The notes: a model not told the origin generated them from the letters alone. 64,000 bases of DNA from Vespula vulgaris (GCF_905475345.1 NC_066591.1:899501-963500), one strand, 5' to 3'; shown: positions 13,049 through 25,846, counted from the first letter of the stretch. A program made the numbers and translations.

Positions 13049-13794
13049 TGCAAAATATAATTAACTTATATAAAATAAAATATTTCTGAGTACAGCATAA
13101 AAGTAAAATATAAATACTATGAAATTAGATTATTTTATATGAGCAATATAAACTGCAGATCTCTTTTGGGATATATAAACAAGTTTTTATTATATTAACA
13201 TTCATGCCATTCTATGAAAAATAATTTCATATTGTTGTAAATGAAATTGGTTAAATATTCATTTGAAATTTGAATAATCTAATCTGAATATTTTTTATAA
13301 GTCAAATGTATTTTATAATAAATGATATATTCTATAACATATATTGTAAACAATTGATTTATAACTTTATACATTGTAAACACAAGTGTATATACTATTA
13401 TCATAAATAATAAATATTATTAGTTAGATATATATGGTATGAAAAATTTAAGATTGTGCTACATTAATTACTAAATTTAATGAAATTTAACTCTTTACAT
13501 CATTATCTTTTAAACGACAAATTTTTTTTTACGTGAGACAGGCATTTATTTCAAGTAACAAAGTAGCTAAGATAATTTTAATTTTGAAATTGTGCGCCAT
13601 TATCGAATCAATATGGCGACTAGTGTTCGTCGGCTAGTACTATTTTCAAATACAACGTAACAAGTTTGTTTCATCTCTATGTATCCTTAGATCTTTTAAA
13701 GTTGATACTACCATGTGATTAAAACGTGAAAACAACAAGAAGATATTTAAAAAGTTACTTATTATTAACATAGAATTTAACCGTTGATAAAATC
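13049..13794. other. NUDT2-ELP1 intergenic region
   Basis: The 3' UTR of NUDT2 followed by the ELP1 promoter. It is AT-rich except around 13595-13640, where the inverted CGCCAT/ATGGCG pair lies. Confidence 0.6.
13595..13618. promoter_or_regulatory. Inverted CGCCAT...ATGGCG pair (Pho/YY1-like) at ELP1 promoter
   Basis: CGCCAT at 13595-13600 and ATGGCG at 13613-13618 form a perfect inverted repeat with a 12 bp spacer, about 180 bp upstream of the ELP1 start codon. GCCAT/ATGGC is the core bound by Pho/YY1 factors and is common near insect housekeeping start sites. A regulatory role is inferred. Confidence 0.45.
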
Positions 13795-16700
13795 ATGAAA
13801 AATTTGACAGTATCACGTCAAAGCTGCCGCAATTTGGAAGCTCTGGAAAATGAAATTTCATGCGATTTGAAATATTCGAAAATATCATGTACACTTAACC
13901 CCAACAATGATGATTTATACATTGCATTACAACATCAATTGTATATAATACCCTCAGATCCGAATCGCGAAATAATTTCTGTGAATATTAACAATGAAGC
14001 AAACAATAAAATTATTGGTCTAGAATATACTAATATAACACAACAATTATATTGCGCATATGAGAATGGTGACTTAATGACAATAAATATAGACTCCGAG
14101 TTAGAGTGTGAACTGGTAACACAAATAAATGGAGGCTTAAGTTGTATGAAATTAAGCCCTGATCATGAAATCCTTATATTAGTAACACCTAACGATAACG
14201 TAATTACTATGGTATCTAGCTTTGATATAATATCAGAGGTATTCTTTATAATTTATATGATGTTAATAAGAGTAAATATTTATTATACTATAACTATTTT
14301 TTATAATATATTGTAGATAGATTTACAAGAATCAAATTTTGGAGAAAAACAATTCATAACAGTTGGCTGGGGTAAAAAAGAAACACAGTTTCATGGATCA
14401 ATAGGTAAAGCTGCAGCAATGATCAAACCAGTAGAAATAAATAAAAATGATACTGATGATGGATTACCCAGAATAACATGGAGAGGTGATGGTTCTTTGT
14501 TTGCTGTGAGTTTCATACAAAAAAACAATGACATTCGTCAATTTAAGATTTTCAACAGGGAAGGTATTTTGCAATATACAAGCGAATTGTCAAATAATAT
14601 GGAAGAATCATTGTCTTGGAAGCCATCTGGAAATTTAATAGCTACAACACAAAAATTAATCAATAAGCATGTAGTATCTCTCTTTGAAAAAAATGGCTTG
14701 AAACATAGAGAATTTCTACTTCCATTTGAAACAAAAAATGTTACAGTAAGTACAAGTTATTTAAATAGCTGGTTGTATAAATTTAACAATGACCTTACAG
14801 ATAATAAAGTTTATGTTTTATATAGGTAAAAGAAATATTTTGGTCTCCAGATTCAGACATTTTGACTGTTTGGTGTGAACAAGATAATGACAATAGTATA
14901 TTACAATTGTGGATAGAAAATAATTACTATTGGTATTTAAAACAAACATTCACTTTTTCTATAGACAATCCACTGTTATATGGTACATGGAGCTCTAGGA
15001 GTAACTGTGGAAAAACGTTAATTTTACTCACACCACAGAATGTTTTAACTTATTCGTTTCAGTGGACCATTAATCATAGTAAAGGTCAAAGTTTAGAAGA
15101 CAAAGCAACAGTTGCTGTTATTGATGGAAAAAAAGCTTTATTAACAGGATTTAAAATTGGCATAGTACCACCTCCAATGGCACATCAAACTTTAGAACTT
15201 TCAGAACCAATCAATGCAATTGTATTTGCACCAAATGTAAAAAATACAGAATCTTGGGTAGATACCAATGCTTTCTTTTGTGTTCTACATAATAACAAAT
15301 TGGCATTTTTTAAATGTACAGATGTAAGTATGTGTAATAATTTTAATTATTATATATTTCGTCATATTCTATGTAATATATTTAATAAGATTTTATATAC
15401 AATAGTTTTATTATATAGGATTCAAATGTTCTTGAATATAAGAATATAACTACATGCGAAATTAAATGGGATGTACCAACATTCGATGCTAAGAATGTTA
15501 TACCTATCATGCAACATTTCTTATGGTTCAAGGAAAATATTATATTCAGTTCTATTTCAATAGATAATCAAAGTATTTTGTGTATAATAAATGTAGACCT
15601 TGATAAGAGTCATGTTACTGTAAAGTATGTATAAAAATTCTAAAATTTATACTCTGTCATAACGTTACGTTAATTCATTTTGATCATGTAATGTATACAA
15701 TGTACACATTAATTTTTTTTATTAGACAAACTCACATTATGGACGGCTTAATAGAACATATAATATGTTCCCCTAATGCAGATGAAGTTTTTGTGATAGT
15801 AGAAGGCTCTGTTTTAAAATACAAAGATAATGAATTCGATTTCATTGGAATCAAGATACCAAACTTTTCTTATAAAGTAGATCTAATAGAAATTGGTACA
15901 AGACATGCAATAATATCTTTATCCCATGGCAATCGTTTATCGATCGATAGTAAGGAAGTTGCAAATAATATTACTAGTTTCTTTCTACATTCCAAATTTT
16001 TACTTCTTACGACCTCACAACACACACTGGTATGTGTTACTTTGGACAAAGAAGGATTAGAACAATTATCTAAGCAAGATTTAACTGTAAAACCATGGGA
16101 AAATAATATGTGTGAACAATCTGTTAATGGTATGTATAAATAATGGAACATTTATTTTGAATTTGATACATACATTGCTATTTTATGTATCTGATAAAAA
16201 GAAATTTTACAGACTTAAATATAAGGAGAATAGAAAGAGGATCTTTTCTAATAATAGCTCTTCCAAATGACTCTAAAACTATTTTACAAATGCCTCGAGG
16301 TAATCTCGAATGTATTCAACCTAGAGCATTATCATTGTATATTATTGGAGAACATTTAAAGAAATGTGAATATTTTGCTGCATTTGATCTTATGAAAAAA
16401 CAACGTATTAATTTGAATTTAATATATGATTACGAACCGCAGATATTTCTGCAAAATGCAAAGAAATTTGTCGAAGATATTACAAATCCACAATGGTTAA
16501 GTTTATTTTTATCTGAATTACAAAATGAAGATGTTACTTCCACGATATATTCGAACTGTTATTTAAACTGCAAAAAACAACCAGAATCAATTCTTCAGAA
16601 TGGAAACAAGGTTTCGCTGGTTTGTAATTTGTTGAGAAGCATCTTGGAAGAAAAAAGTAATGCTGATTTTTTTATACAACCAATATTAATCAGTTTGGTT

Positions 16701-18673
16701 AAAAATCATGAACAACAAGGTTTGGAAGGTGCGCTTAAAAAATTAAAGGAAATAAAAGGATTAGAATCTACAGAATCTGTCCGGAGCATTTCGTCCGAAG
16801 ATGCATTAAAATATTTATTATATTTAGTAGATGTAAACGTTCTTTTCGACACAGCTTTAGGTATGTACGATTTTGAATTGGCAATGTTGGTTGCATCAAA
16901 ATCGCAAAAAGATCCGAAAGAATATATACCATTTTTAAATAATTTAAAAAAACTCGATGAAAATTTTATGAAATATTCTATTGACATACATCTAAAACGA
17001 TACGAATCTGCTTTGAACAATATATCAAAAGATACAGAAAGATTCGAGGAGTGTTTGAATTTGATAAAAAATCAAAATTTATATACAAACGCCTTGAAAA
17101 TATTTAAAAAGGATAGTAAAGAATATAAAGAAATTGCACGAATTTATGGAGATTATTTATTAAGTAAAACTAAATATAAAGAAGCAGCAATAATGTTTCA
17201 CAAGGCAAATGATTATGCTAATGCATTAAAGGCATATAAATTAGCTGCTTGTTGGCAAGAAGCTATTATTATTTCAGCTTCATTGAATTTAAGGTAAATA
17301 TATAGAATTACTTTAATTTTTAATCATTTATCATCCTCTTATATATTTTCAAGTATTACTCTATAAAAACAATATTTAGTCCTTCAGAATTACGTATATT
17401 ATATAAGGAACTTCAAGCAAGATTATACCAAGATAAAAGATATTTAGAAGCAGCTCAAATATTGATACTCTATTTAAATGACCCTGAAGGAGCTGTTGCA
17501 ATGTTATGCGAGGGCAAATATTGGAAGGATGTTTTAAGAATTGCAACTGACGTGAATCGTTTAGATTTAATTGGTATGTTTAACAATTTAGTTATTTTTT
17601 TACAATTACTTTATAAACTAATTAAATTATATTTTAACTTTGAATAATATTTTCTACATAGAAACACATATTAAGCCTGGCATAAAAGAACACACTGAAT
17701 ACATTATGGCACAAATTATTAAGAATAAAGAAGATTTTGAGAAATACAAAACTCGACTTACAGTAGTAAGAATAGAAATGACAAATAAACAAACACGAAT
17801 TTATTCCGAAACATTAAATGATAATAGTTTAATATCAAATAATGAGATTAACGATTTTCTTAGCGATACCAGTAGTGTTACAGATTCTATAACGAGTAAA
17901 GGATCACGATCGTCTACAACATCTAAGTAAATAAAATAAAATAAAATAAATATTATAAATAATGTATATATTATAATTCTATTTTGGCGATAATATTCAT
18001 TTGCATAATTTTTTTCAGGAGAAGTTATAGATCAAGTAAAAATCGCAGGAAGCAAGAAAGAAAACTCTTAAGTATGAAAGAAGGGAGTACATTCGAAGAT
18101 TTGGGATTAATCCGAGCATTACATGAAATTATTACCAAAACATATAAGCAAAAAGGTGTGTGTGCAATAATTTAACATAGCATTACATTATATATATTAT
18201 TATTATTATTATTATTAATCATATAATTTTCATGCAGATGAAGTGGATTTATTAACACAAATGTTACTATATTTTAATGATGACGAAGTTGCAGAAAAAT
18301 TACAAGATATTATGAAAAGTTTTCTTGCAATTATAGAAAGTAGTAAATCTAAAATTTGGGATAAATCAGCGCCTACAAGTCTTTCATTTAATGAAATAGT
18401 AAGTTTTATACAAATATTATTTACGATAAATATCATTTAATTGATTTTATATTTTTAGGATTCGATCGATACCTGTATACCAAAAAAACATCAAGAAACT
18501 CTCATGCCACAAAAATTAGTTGGTAAATTTTTGTTAATAATTTTACGTTTCTTAATAGTTAGTTGTAAATCAATTAGAAAAATAATTAAAGTTATTTTGT
18601 AGAACCACACATAATGTATCCACCAGAAGAAACTGTATCTACAGGATATCTACGCATTTTTTCAAAAGAATAA
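13795..18673 (+). CDS. ELP1: Elongator complex protein 1 (ELP1/IKAP)
   Basis: Largest scaffold subunit of Elongator, needed for wobble-uridine modification of tRNAs. Twelve exons: 13795-14238, 14317-14745, 14826-15323, 15419-15624, 15726-16129, 16213-17293, 17380-17573, 17662-17926, 18019-18155, 18238-18398, 18459-18522, 18603-18673. All introns are GT-AG and phases join to 1317 residues (human 1332). The N-terminal half is the double beta-propeller, with the diagnostic VGWGKKETQFHGS and GIVPPPMAHQTLEL motifs. The C-terminal half is helical and TPR-like. A basic patch at residues 1174-1189 (KRSYRSSKNRRKQERK), followed by KEGSTFEDLGLI, matches the family's tRNA-binding region. AATAAA lies just after the stop. 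The gene is tail-to-tail with cyclin B. Confidence 0.97.
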
Positions 18674-19787
18674 AAAATAAATAAATACAAAATATATATT
18701 TTTATCAAAATCATAAGTTACTGTTTTTTTTTTTTTTTTGTATATTTCATATGTATCCTAACTGTACAAAATTTAATGCTATTTTATAGACTTAATCTAA
18801 TTATTTATAAAAAAGTTTATGATTTTACATAAGTAATTTTATTATAAATTTTCCTATCCAAAAATAAACCAACTAATGTTTCGTGAATTATTACTTGTCA
18901 AAAATTTTTTTTCATGTCACTTCTGATGTAATACAATCATCCGTTTATTTACAATCAAATGGATTTCATTGTAATACAAAATATAAATAATTGCATATAA
19001 ATTATATATATATATAAAATTATATCTATATATATTTTATCTCTACATACATTCAAAATTTGCACAAGAGATGTACATTACCTTTGAAAATTATCGTACT
19101 TTATTTCGAGTCAAATTTCCCGTATACATAAATTTATACAATCTTTAATATATAGAATACATAAGAACTGCTAGTTTGACTTATGAAATAATAAGGCTTT
19201 TTGAGTTAAGATATTTATGAATACATTTTTATAAAAGTATAAATTAAAATATATTTGTGAAATATTAATGTATTCCGCATATAGTACTGTTAAAATATAT
19301 GTAGTGCTAATATATATAAAAAAAAAAAAAATAAACAAACAAAAAAAACAAAAAGCTTTCATAACGATTCAAGGATAAAACTTAAAATGCAGCTTAATAT
19401 TCTATTATCAAATACCTTATGTTATGATTTTCCATGTTATATTTAATATTATTATAACAGTCCAAAATATATTCCTCTTTACTACATTCTCATGCTATTC
19501 TATATTTATACTAAAAAATTATGGTATATAATTCTCCTAAATACATATAACACACCTTTGTATAAACGAGGCTGCAAGCTTCCATGAACAATTCGTGTGT
19601 CGAATGTCTAATAGACAAATAAGATTTTTCATTACCTATTTATAATTTAGTTTACATTTCAGATGATACAGTCCTTGTATGTAACCATAACACTAGATGG
19701 AATATCATAATATGTCTGATGACATTGTATATAGATAAAGAATTTCTTTCTGCAATTTTTATTGTTGTTAATGATATAGCAAAAGGA
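18674..19787. other. Convergent 3' region between ELP1 and cyclin B
   Basis: About 1.1 kb of AT-rich DNA holding both 3' UTRs. TA-rich runs lie near 19000-19035 and a poly-A run at 19318-19331. No other feature is seen. Confidence 0.6.
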
Positions 19788-21378
19788 TTAAGTTTGCTTG
19801 TTTTCTACTGCCATAGCAACTATAGTTGGAGATTTAAGTTCTGGACGAATACTAATCTTCATATATTTGGCATTTACATATTTCTTTCTCACAGCTTGAT
19901 ATTTACTTTTATCTGCATTTGTTATAATAATAGCAATATTCTTCACAATAGGTAATATATCTTCCTTAGTATAATTGCTGTAATATTCTAAAGTGTTTGT
20001 CCAAATACTTTTATTTTCACTTTCTTCATTATTACCAAGGATTCTATCAAAAATATATTACACGTAAATACTTTGATACGCCTTTGATAAAAAGCACATA
20101 AATATTTTCAGATATAATACTTACACAAATGCCAAATATATAGCTGCTGCTGCTATTAAACTGGGTGAATAATGGCACATTTCATAATGTACTAAACTCT
20201 GTTCCAAAAAATATTTGGCCATTGTATGATGTATGGGAAGTGCCTTTAGCCAATATAAAAAATTAAATATATCATTAAGATGAAAAGGTCTCAGGTGTCA
20301 GGATCTCAGCAATGGATATTACATTATTATATATTATTACCTTTCCAGCTTTACTATATCTTCTTAAAAAATGCAGCGGTAATGGTCGTCCAAATGAAAA
20401 ATCAAGAGTTCTTAAGATGAGCAGTTCCATTTGCAAAATTTCTGATTTTGTATATGCATTGTCAGTTATATACACAAAATCGCTTACATCTGGTGAATAC
20501 ATTTCTTCATATTTACTAGCTATAAACATTGCTGTTACACCTACTAGTTGTAATCTTTTCCTGTCTATAGTCTGGTACGACTGTTATAAAAATTTATAGC
20601 GTATTAATTATTGAAAAAAAAAAATATAATAGTTGTATTTTATTTCAAAACAAACCTGAAGAAATCTATCAATTATAGCAACAGTAAGATATAATGTCTC
20701 TTGCATTAGATGAAACTGTTGATGTACTTCGATAAGCCAATCTATAAGAACACTTCTCATTTTGGCAGTAACTTCTTGTCCAGTTAAATAATCCTTTTTA
20801 ATAGGAAATTTTTTTTCTAAACTTCTTAAATATTCATATATATCATTACAATACATAGAAACCAGAATTGGATTTTCCTTATCTGTTTCATCTATATCTT
20901 CAACAGTCATAAGATCAGATGAAAATGATTCTTTTTCTTTTGTTGTAGATATCGTAGGTGCTGGTGGTAATGAATTAGTTTCTACAGAGACTTGAACTTT
21001 TGGTATGGGCTTAACTAATTGCACTTGTGGCTTTTCTTGTACTTTTGCAGACTTTTCTTTGACTTTTTCTTTAACTTTTTCAACTTGTTTAGTATCATTC
21101 TTCTTACAAATTACTTGTTTTTTTTCTTTTAACAATAAACTACTTCTATCAATAGGTTCTGCTCCTCTTTGTGTATTTACTTTATTTCCTAATTCTCCAA
21201 ATACAGCTCTTTTAGTTGTTACTGTTCTTGCGGCAATAGATGACTTTGAATTTATAACATTTTCTTTATTAACATTATTCTGTAATCATTTTTTTTTAAT
21301 TAATAATCACATAAACTAAAATATAAAATTAATTAAATAATAAATTGAAAAGATATTGAAAGATTTTATATGTAATTG

Positions 21379-21425
<47 letters not shown>

Positions 21426-21544
21426 TATACATATATATACATTTTTTTAAAGATATATGTACATGCTTTATATTTATTATTTTTATATTACATATATATA
21501 CGTATTAACTTAAATATAAATATATACATACATACATACATACA

Positions 21545-21575
<31 letters not shown>

Positions 21576-22059
21576 GAATGATCTAATACAATTTTCATAA
21601 TACATCATAAAAATAAATCTTCTTTCAAAAAAAAATCTTATGACTATGATAAAAACAAATATAATATTATAATATGCATATTTATGAACATTTCTATCAA
21701 AATTAAGATAAAAAAAAAAAAATAAAAAAAACCAGTTGAGGAAACTATTTGAATGAAAAATATTTCCGTGTGATGACTTAAATGAAAAAATAAATCTTGT
21801 AAAATTGGTCATTTTTAAAGCTTATGGGACAATTTGTTAAAAAGAAAAAACACATGTGCAAGATAATATTACTTTTTGCTAAAGCCTTTAAAATTGTAAT
21901 AGGGCATTTAAAGATGTCATGCACAGGGACCGTTACCCTATCATGCTGACCTCCCCTCGTTAGATATTCTAACGATTGTAATTTTCAATGTATTTTCTAA
22001 TGTTTTCTGGAAAAATATTATTTACTTACCATAAGCACTGGTCGATTTCTTAGCGCCAT
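19788..22059 (-). CDS. CycB: G2/mitotic cyclin B
   Basis: Regulatory partner of CDK1 driving entry into mitosis. Five exons in transcription order: 22059-22030, 21279-20656, 20580-20341, 20243-20125, 20043-19788, giving 422 residues. The start encodes MALRNRPVLM. Residues 15-17 are a KEN motif and residues 34-42 (RAVFGELGN) sit where the destruction box is expected. A K/E/V-rich linker follows. The cyclin fold shows the hydrophobic-patch motif MRSVLIDWL (from residue 184), YLTVAIIDRFLQ, ASKYEEMYSPDV and the second-fold motifs HHTMAKYFLEQ and IAAAAIYLAF. The tail KYAKYMKISIRPELKS is typical of B-type cyclins. A 750 bp first intron contains microsatellites and a GC-rich island. B type rather than A or B3 is chosen from these motifs. 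Confidence 0.95.
21384..21422. repeat. (TA)n microsatellite in cyclin B intron 1
   Basis: Perfect TA dinucleotide run of about 38 bp. Confidence 0.95.
21526..21573. repeat. (CATA)n microsatellite in cyclin B intron 1
   Basis: About twelve tandem CATA units. Confidence 0.95.
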
Positions 22060-22689
22060 CGTCAACTTTGATAAAATATAATCTCTCTTAATACAAAAAT
22101 ATAATTCCTTTAAAATAATCTTTATCTCTTAGATGCTTGCCAAACAACGTTCACCTCTCGTAATAACGACCTCAGCGGTTTGAATTTGTTTAGCTGCTAG
22201 ACCGGAAATTCACCCCCGATAGATGGCTACGTATGATATACAAATGGCGCGAAAAATTCATTTTTTGATTGGTATTCCAATTTTACGAGGGAATATTTAA
22301 AAATCAAACTTGTTTTAACCTGAATTCCCATACATTTTTATTTATGTATTCGTGATAAAAGACTTTTATATCATCTTCAATTTATACAAAATCGTTCGTA
22401 AAATATTGCATTTTTTTTCTTAATTAAAAAAATAATAAAATCGACAATTTTTCGTCTAAATTTTTTTAATAGTTCACACTGTATATTATTATATATGTAT
22501 CTTGTTTATAAATTATTTAATTATGTTAATGAGAAGTAATACTTAAAAAAAAATATTAAAAAATGAAACGTAAACAATTATGCAGTGTACGTCCCAATAT
22601 GTCATCTATATCTAGTTGATTGTCAATCATGCGAACGTCGTAGTACTATATATTTTGATATATATAAAAGAAAAATATAATTGTTTAAC
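22060..22689. promoter_or_regulatory. Divergent promoter region, cyclin B / VPS26C
   Basis: 630 bp between two divergent start codons, containing both 5' UTRs and promoters. The half nearer cyclin B carries a CHR-like TTTGAA at 22179-22184, an E2F-type site and two CCAAT pentamers (ATTGG 22268-22272, CCAAT 22277-22281). The VPS26C half is plain AT-rich sequence. Confidence 0.6.
22246..22255 (-). promoter_or_regulatory. E2F-type site upstream of cyclin B
   Basis: On the minus strand the sequence reads TTTTCGCGCC, an exact match to the E2F consensus TTTSSCGC, about 190 bp upstream of the cyclin B start codon and close to two CCAAT motifs. Cell-cycle control through E2F/DREAM and NF-Y is known for mitotic cyclins; its use here is inferred. 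Confidence 0.6.
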
Positions 22690-24005
22690 ATGTCTATTAA
22701 CATAGACATTAAGTTAAAACGTGCCAGTAAAATATATCATGAAGGGGTTTGTCTTATTTATTATTTCGGAATATATGATAATAACAGATAGTAAAATTGA
22801 GGTTATGTTTTAGGAAGTTGTCACTGGCCTTATATTATTACAAACAAATTCCGATTTAAAGCACGATGGTATATTCCTTACAATGGAAGGTTCAGTTAAT
22901 TTACAATTAAGTTCAAAAAATGTTGGTATCTTTGAAGCTTTTTATAATTCTGTAAAGGTTAGTCGATGCTTGTTTCATTCTTCTGCGACTCTTAATTTTA
23001 TATTAACCTAATATCATAATTGACAATAGAACAATTAATTTACAGCCTATTCAGTTAGTACAATATACTTTAGATGTTGCTCCTGCTGGCAAAATACCAA
23101 GCAGTAGAATACCATTTGAAATACCTTTCGAATTACCATTAAAACCACGAGGAAAGAAACCATTGTATGAAACTTATCATGGAGTTTTTGTGAATATACA
23201 ATATTTGATACGTTGCGATATAAAGAGGAACTTTCTTGCAAAGGATGTAAGCAAGTCATTAGAATTTATTGTGGAAGACAAATACACTATTAAGGTCGAT
23301 AAGGAACATAGTAAAATTGTATTCTTTAAGATAACACCGGAGTCTTTACAAAATACAAGAGATAAAGTTAATGTTCCAAGATTTTGCATTTCAGGAAGAT
23401 TAGATTCATTGTATTGTAAAATTTCGGAACCTCTTAAAGGCGAGGTAAAAGTTAATCGAAATTTATTATTATTTCTTCTAATTTAACTTTTGTAAAACTA
23501 TATTTTATGTATTTAAGGTAGTAATAGAACATTGTGAAGCTGTTATAAAATCAATTGAATTGCAATTGGTAAGAGTAGAAACATGTGGCTGTGCAGAGGG
23601 ATATTCGAGAGATGGTAAATCAATCAAAATCATATCACATATGAATATCAGTAAGTAAACTTTATGGAATTATTCATAAATATAATATATTTTACAGCAA
23701 CAGAAATACAAAATATACAAATAGGAGAAGGAAATGTATGTACGAATTTACCCATACCTATTTATATGATATTCCCAAGATTATTTACTTGTCCTACTTT
23801 AAGCACAAGTAACTTCAAAGTTGGTAAGAAACTTTTTATCATAAAAAAGTTTGAAAGAAATGAAAGTCTTTTTTAACATTAATGTAATTGAATTTTTAAT
23901 ATTGCATTTTATTTGATTTCAGAATTTGAAGTAAATCTTATTATTATATTTGAAGACGATTATTTAGTTACTGAAAATTTTCCTATAATACTTTCCAGAT
24001 ACTAA
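22690..24005 (+). CDS. VPS26C: VPS26C / DSCR3 (Commander-Retriever arrestin-like subunit)
   Basis: Arrestin-fold subunit of Retriever, which recycles cargo from endosomes to the plasma membrane. Six exons: 22690-22746, 22814-22957, 23046-23444, 23518-23614, 23698-23823, 23923-24005, giving 301 residues (human about 297). The start MSINIDIKLKRASKIYHEGE leads into VTG and the VPS26-like beta-sandwich signature PFEIPFELPLKPRGKKPLYE, then YHGVFVNIQYLIRCDIKR. The second arrestin half includes CGCAEGYSRD, TEIQNIQIGEGNVC and LPIPIYMIFPRLFTCPTL. The C-terminus FEVNLIIIFEDDYLVTENFP matches VPS26C rather than canonical VPS26. AATAAA occurs at about 24071. The gene is divergent from cyclin B and convergent with PARP16. 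Confidence 0.94.
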
Positions 24006-24348
24006 CTATTATTGATATATAAAAATATAAACTGTAGTAGCACATAAATGCAATTACTATATGATTTGGCAATAAAAATATTTGTCTTAAGTTAGTTAAA
24101 TAATGTATTAATTTTACATTATGTACACACAATATTATTTTTTTTATATATCAAATATTTTTATATATTAGTTCATATAATATAAATTATAAGTAATAAT
24201 TGTTGATAGAAATCTTTTCTATATAAAAAGTGTAAATTAAAAGGTATTTTTTTATGCCCAAATAACACCAGAGTTATTTATAAGTAACAACGTGTATTTA
24301 TGCAGATTATATCAGATTGTTAAATTTTATTAAAGTTTTTCTCTTGCT
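24006..24348. other. Convergent 3' region, VPS26C / PARP16
   Basis: 343 bp shared by the two 3' UTRs, AT-rich, with poly(A)-signal-like sequences on both strands. Transcript ends probably overlap or nearly touch. Confidence 0.6.
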
Positions 24349-25846
24349 TTAGTCAAGTCCAGTTTTTTGGACAAACAATCTATAATACTTCTCTACTTGC
24401 TTATTATGTGTCAATCCAACTGAAGCTAATAATATGACATATCCAAGCATGAAAGTTAATAATTTATGCTGTCTAAACCAGTCCAATAATCCAGAGCTTT
24501 CATTATTCCTAAAATATAAGAAACATAATAAATTAAAATCTATTAATTTTCATGATACAAAATATTTATAAAAATTATTAAATAAATATTACCTCGTTGG
24601 ATGAACTTCTTGACTATAAACAAGAAGATAACGAATCCTTACTAAATCACTGTTGGTAACTAAATAATATTTATCCGGAACTGATTCAGATAATGTATTT
24701 TGTATTTTAATTGCTGAATTATGTTTTTTTATAGTAGGGTGATTAATAAATTCACAAAGAGCTACACAACTCAATTCACTACCAAGAACACTGCCTCCCC
24801 ATCCATAGCCTATTGGACTATATGGTAAACTTACTCCTAATTCACTTGAAAGATATATTCCTTTTCCAAAGAGCGAGTTCTGAAGCAAAATTATATAATA
24901 AAAAATAAAAGTTCCATGAAAATATGGTGTAATATAACTGCTATTAATTTTACCTTACACATGTTCTGTTGTAAACCATAGTGTATAATAGAATGAAAAT
25001 TTTCTAAACGACTACCATGATATGCATATAATGTAGAATAACCTTGCCCATTATATTTCCACTTTTCTTCTGCAGTTGATTGTTTTGCACTTGCTATTTG
25101 AAATATTAAATTTGGTGCAGCAACTAGCATTTCTGAAGGTACTTTCCTTAATACAGAATCATACTGTAACAAGAAACTTTATCAGTATTATTATATATGC
25201 AATTTTTAAATATTACATCGGTTTTTATAATACATATTGATACTTACATTTTCTTTACTTATACTTTTAATATAAGGATCTCTCAATCTTATTAACACCC
25301 AATGTAATAAGTCTATAGCTGGTCCATAATTAGCATATACATTTGGCTCATGAAGTTCTCTAAATATTACTGCCAATGGAGGTATCAGTTCTACAGTTTT
25401 TCTCTAAAATTAACGTATTTAATTAAGAATATCATCAACATATAAATTTATGGATCTACATTAATGTCAGAATACATAAAAACCATTTTTAGATATTATA
25501 CCAAAGCTTCTATATCCTTGCATTCATTTTTTATATACATAGGTGGAAATGGTCGTAAACAAGTATCATAACGATATGTATTGCATGCTGATATAAAGAG
25601 AGACCACTTTAAATCTGCAGCTTTTGGATCCTTTTCTAATAAATGCTTAAGAAGTACAATTTTCTTTTCTACGTCATCTTGATAAGGTGTAGTATCCATT
25701 TTTGTACTACGTAATATACTCAAGTTGGCATCAACCAACTTTTTCTCTTCATTAATATTAATTTTATTGTCACATTTTGATTTCATTGCGTTAATTTGAT
25801 GACTTTTTTCCATGCATTCCATCGTTAATGATAAACTATTGAACAT
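24349..25846 (-). CDS. PARP16: PARP16, ER tail-anchored mono-ADP-ribosyltransferase
   Basis: Mono-ADP-ribosyltransferase of the ER and nuclear envelope, linked in animals to the unfolded protein response. Five exons in order: 25846-25502, 25403-25248, 25163-24954, 24879-24593, 24508-24349, giving 385 residues. The helical domain motif KDPKAADLKWSLF precedes CLRPFPPMY. The catalytic fold shows an H-Y-Y triad: H216 in YHGSRLENFHSI, Y246 in GKGIYLSSEL and Y325 in RYLLVYS, with spacing like the human enzyme. This is the triad of mono- rather than poly-transferases. Residues about 349-365 form the C-terminal membrane anchor. The protein is roughly 60 residues longer than human PARP16 at the N-terminus; initiation at Met50 would give a family-like 336 residues, so the true start is uncertain. 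Confidence 0.94.

Noticed and set aside
15870..16151. Antisense open frames over ELP1, LETM1 and VPS13B exons
   Set aside because: They are shadows of real exons on the other strand and have no independent features.
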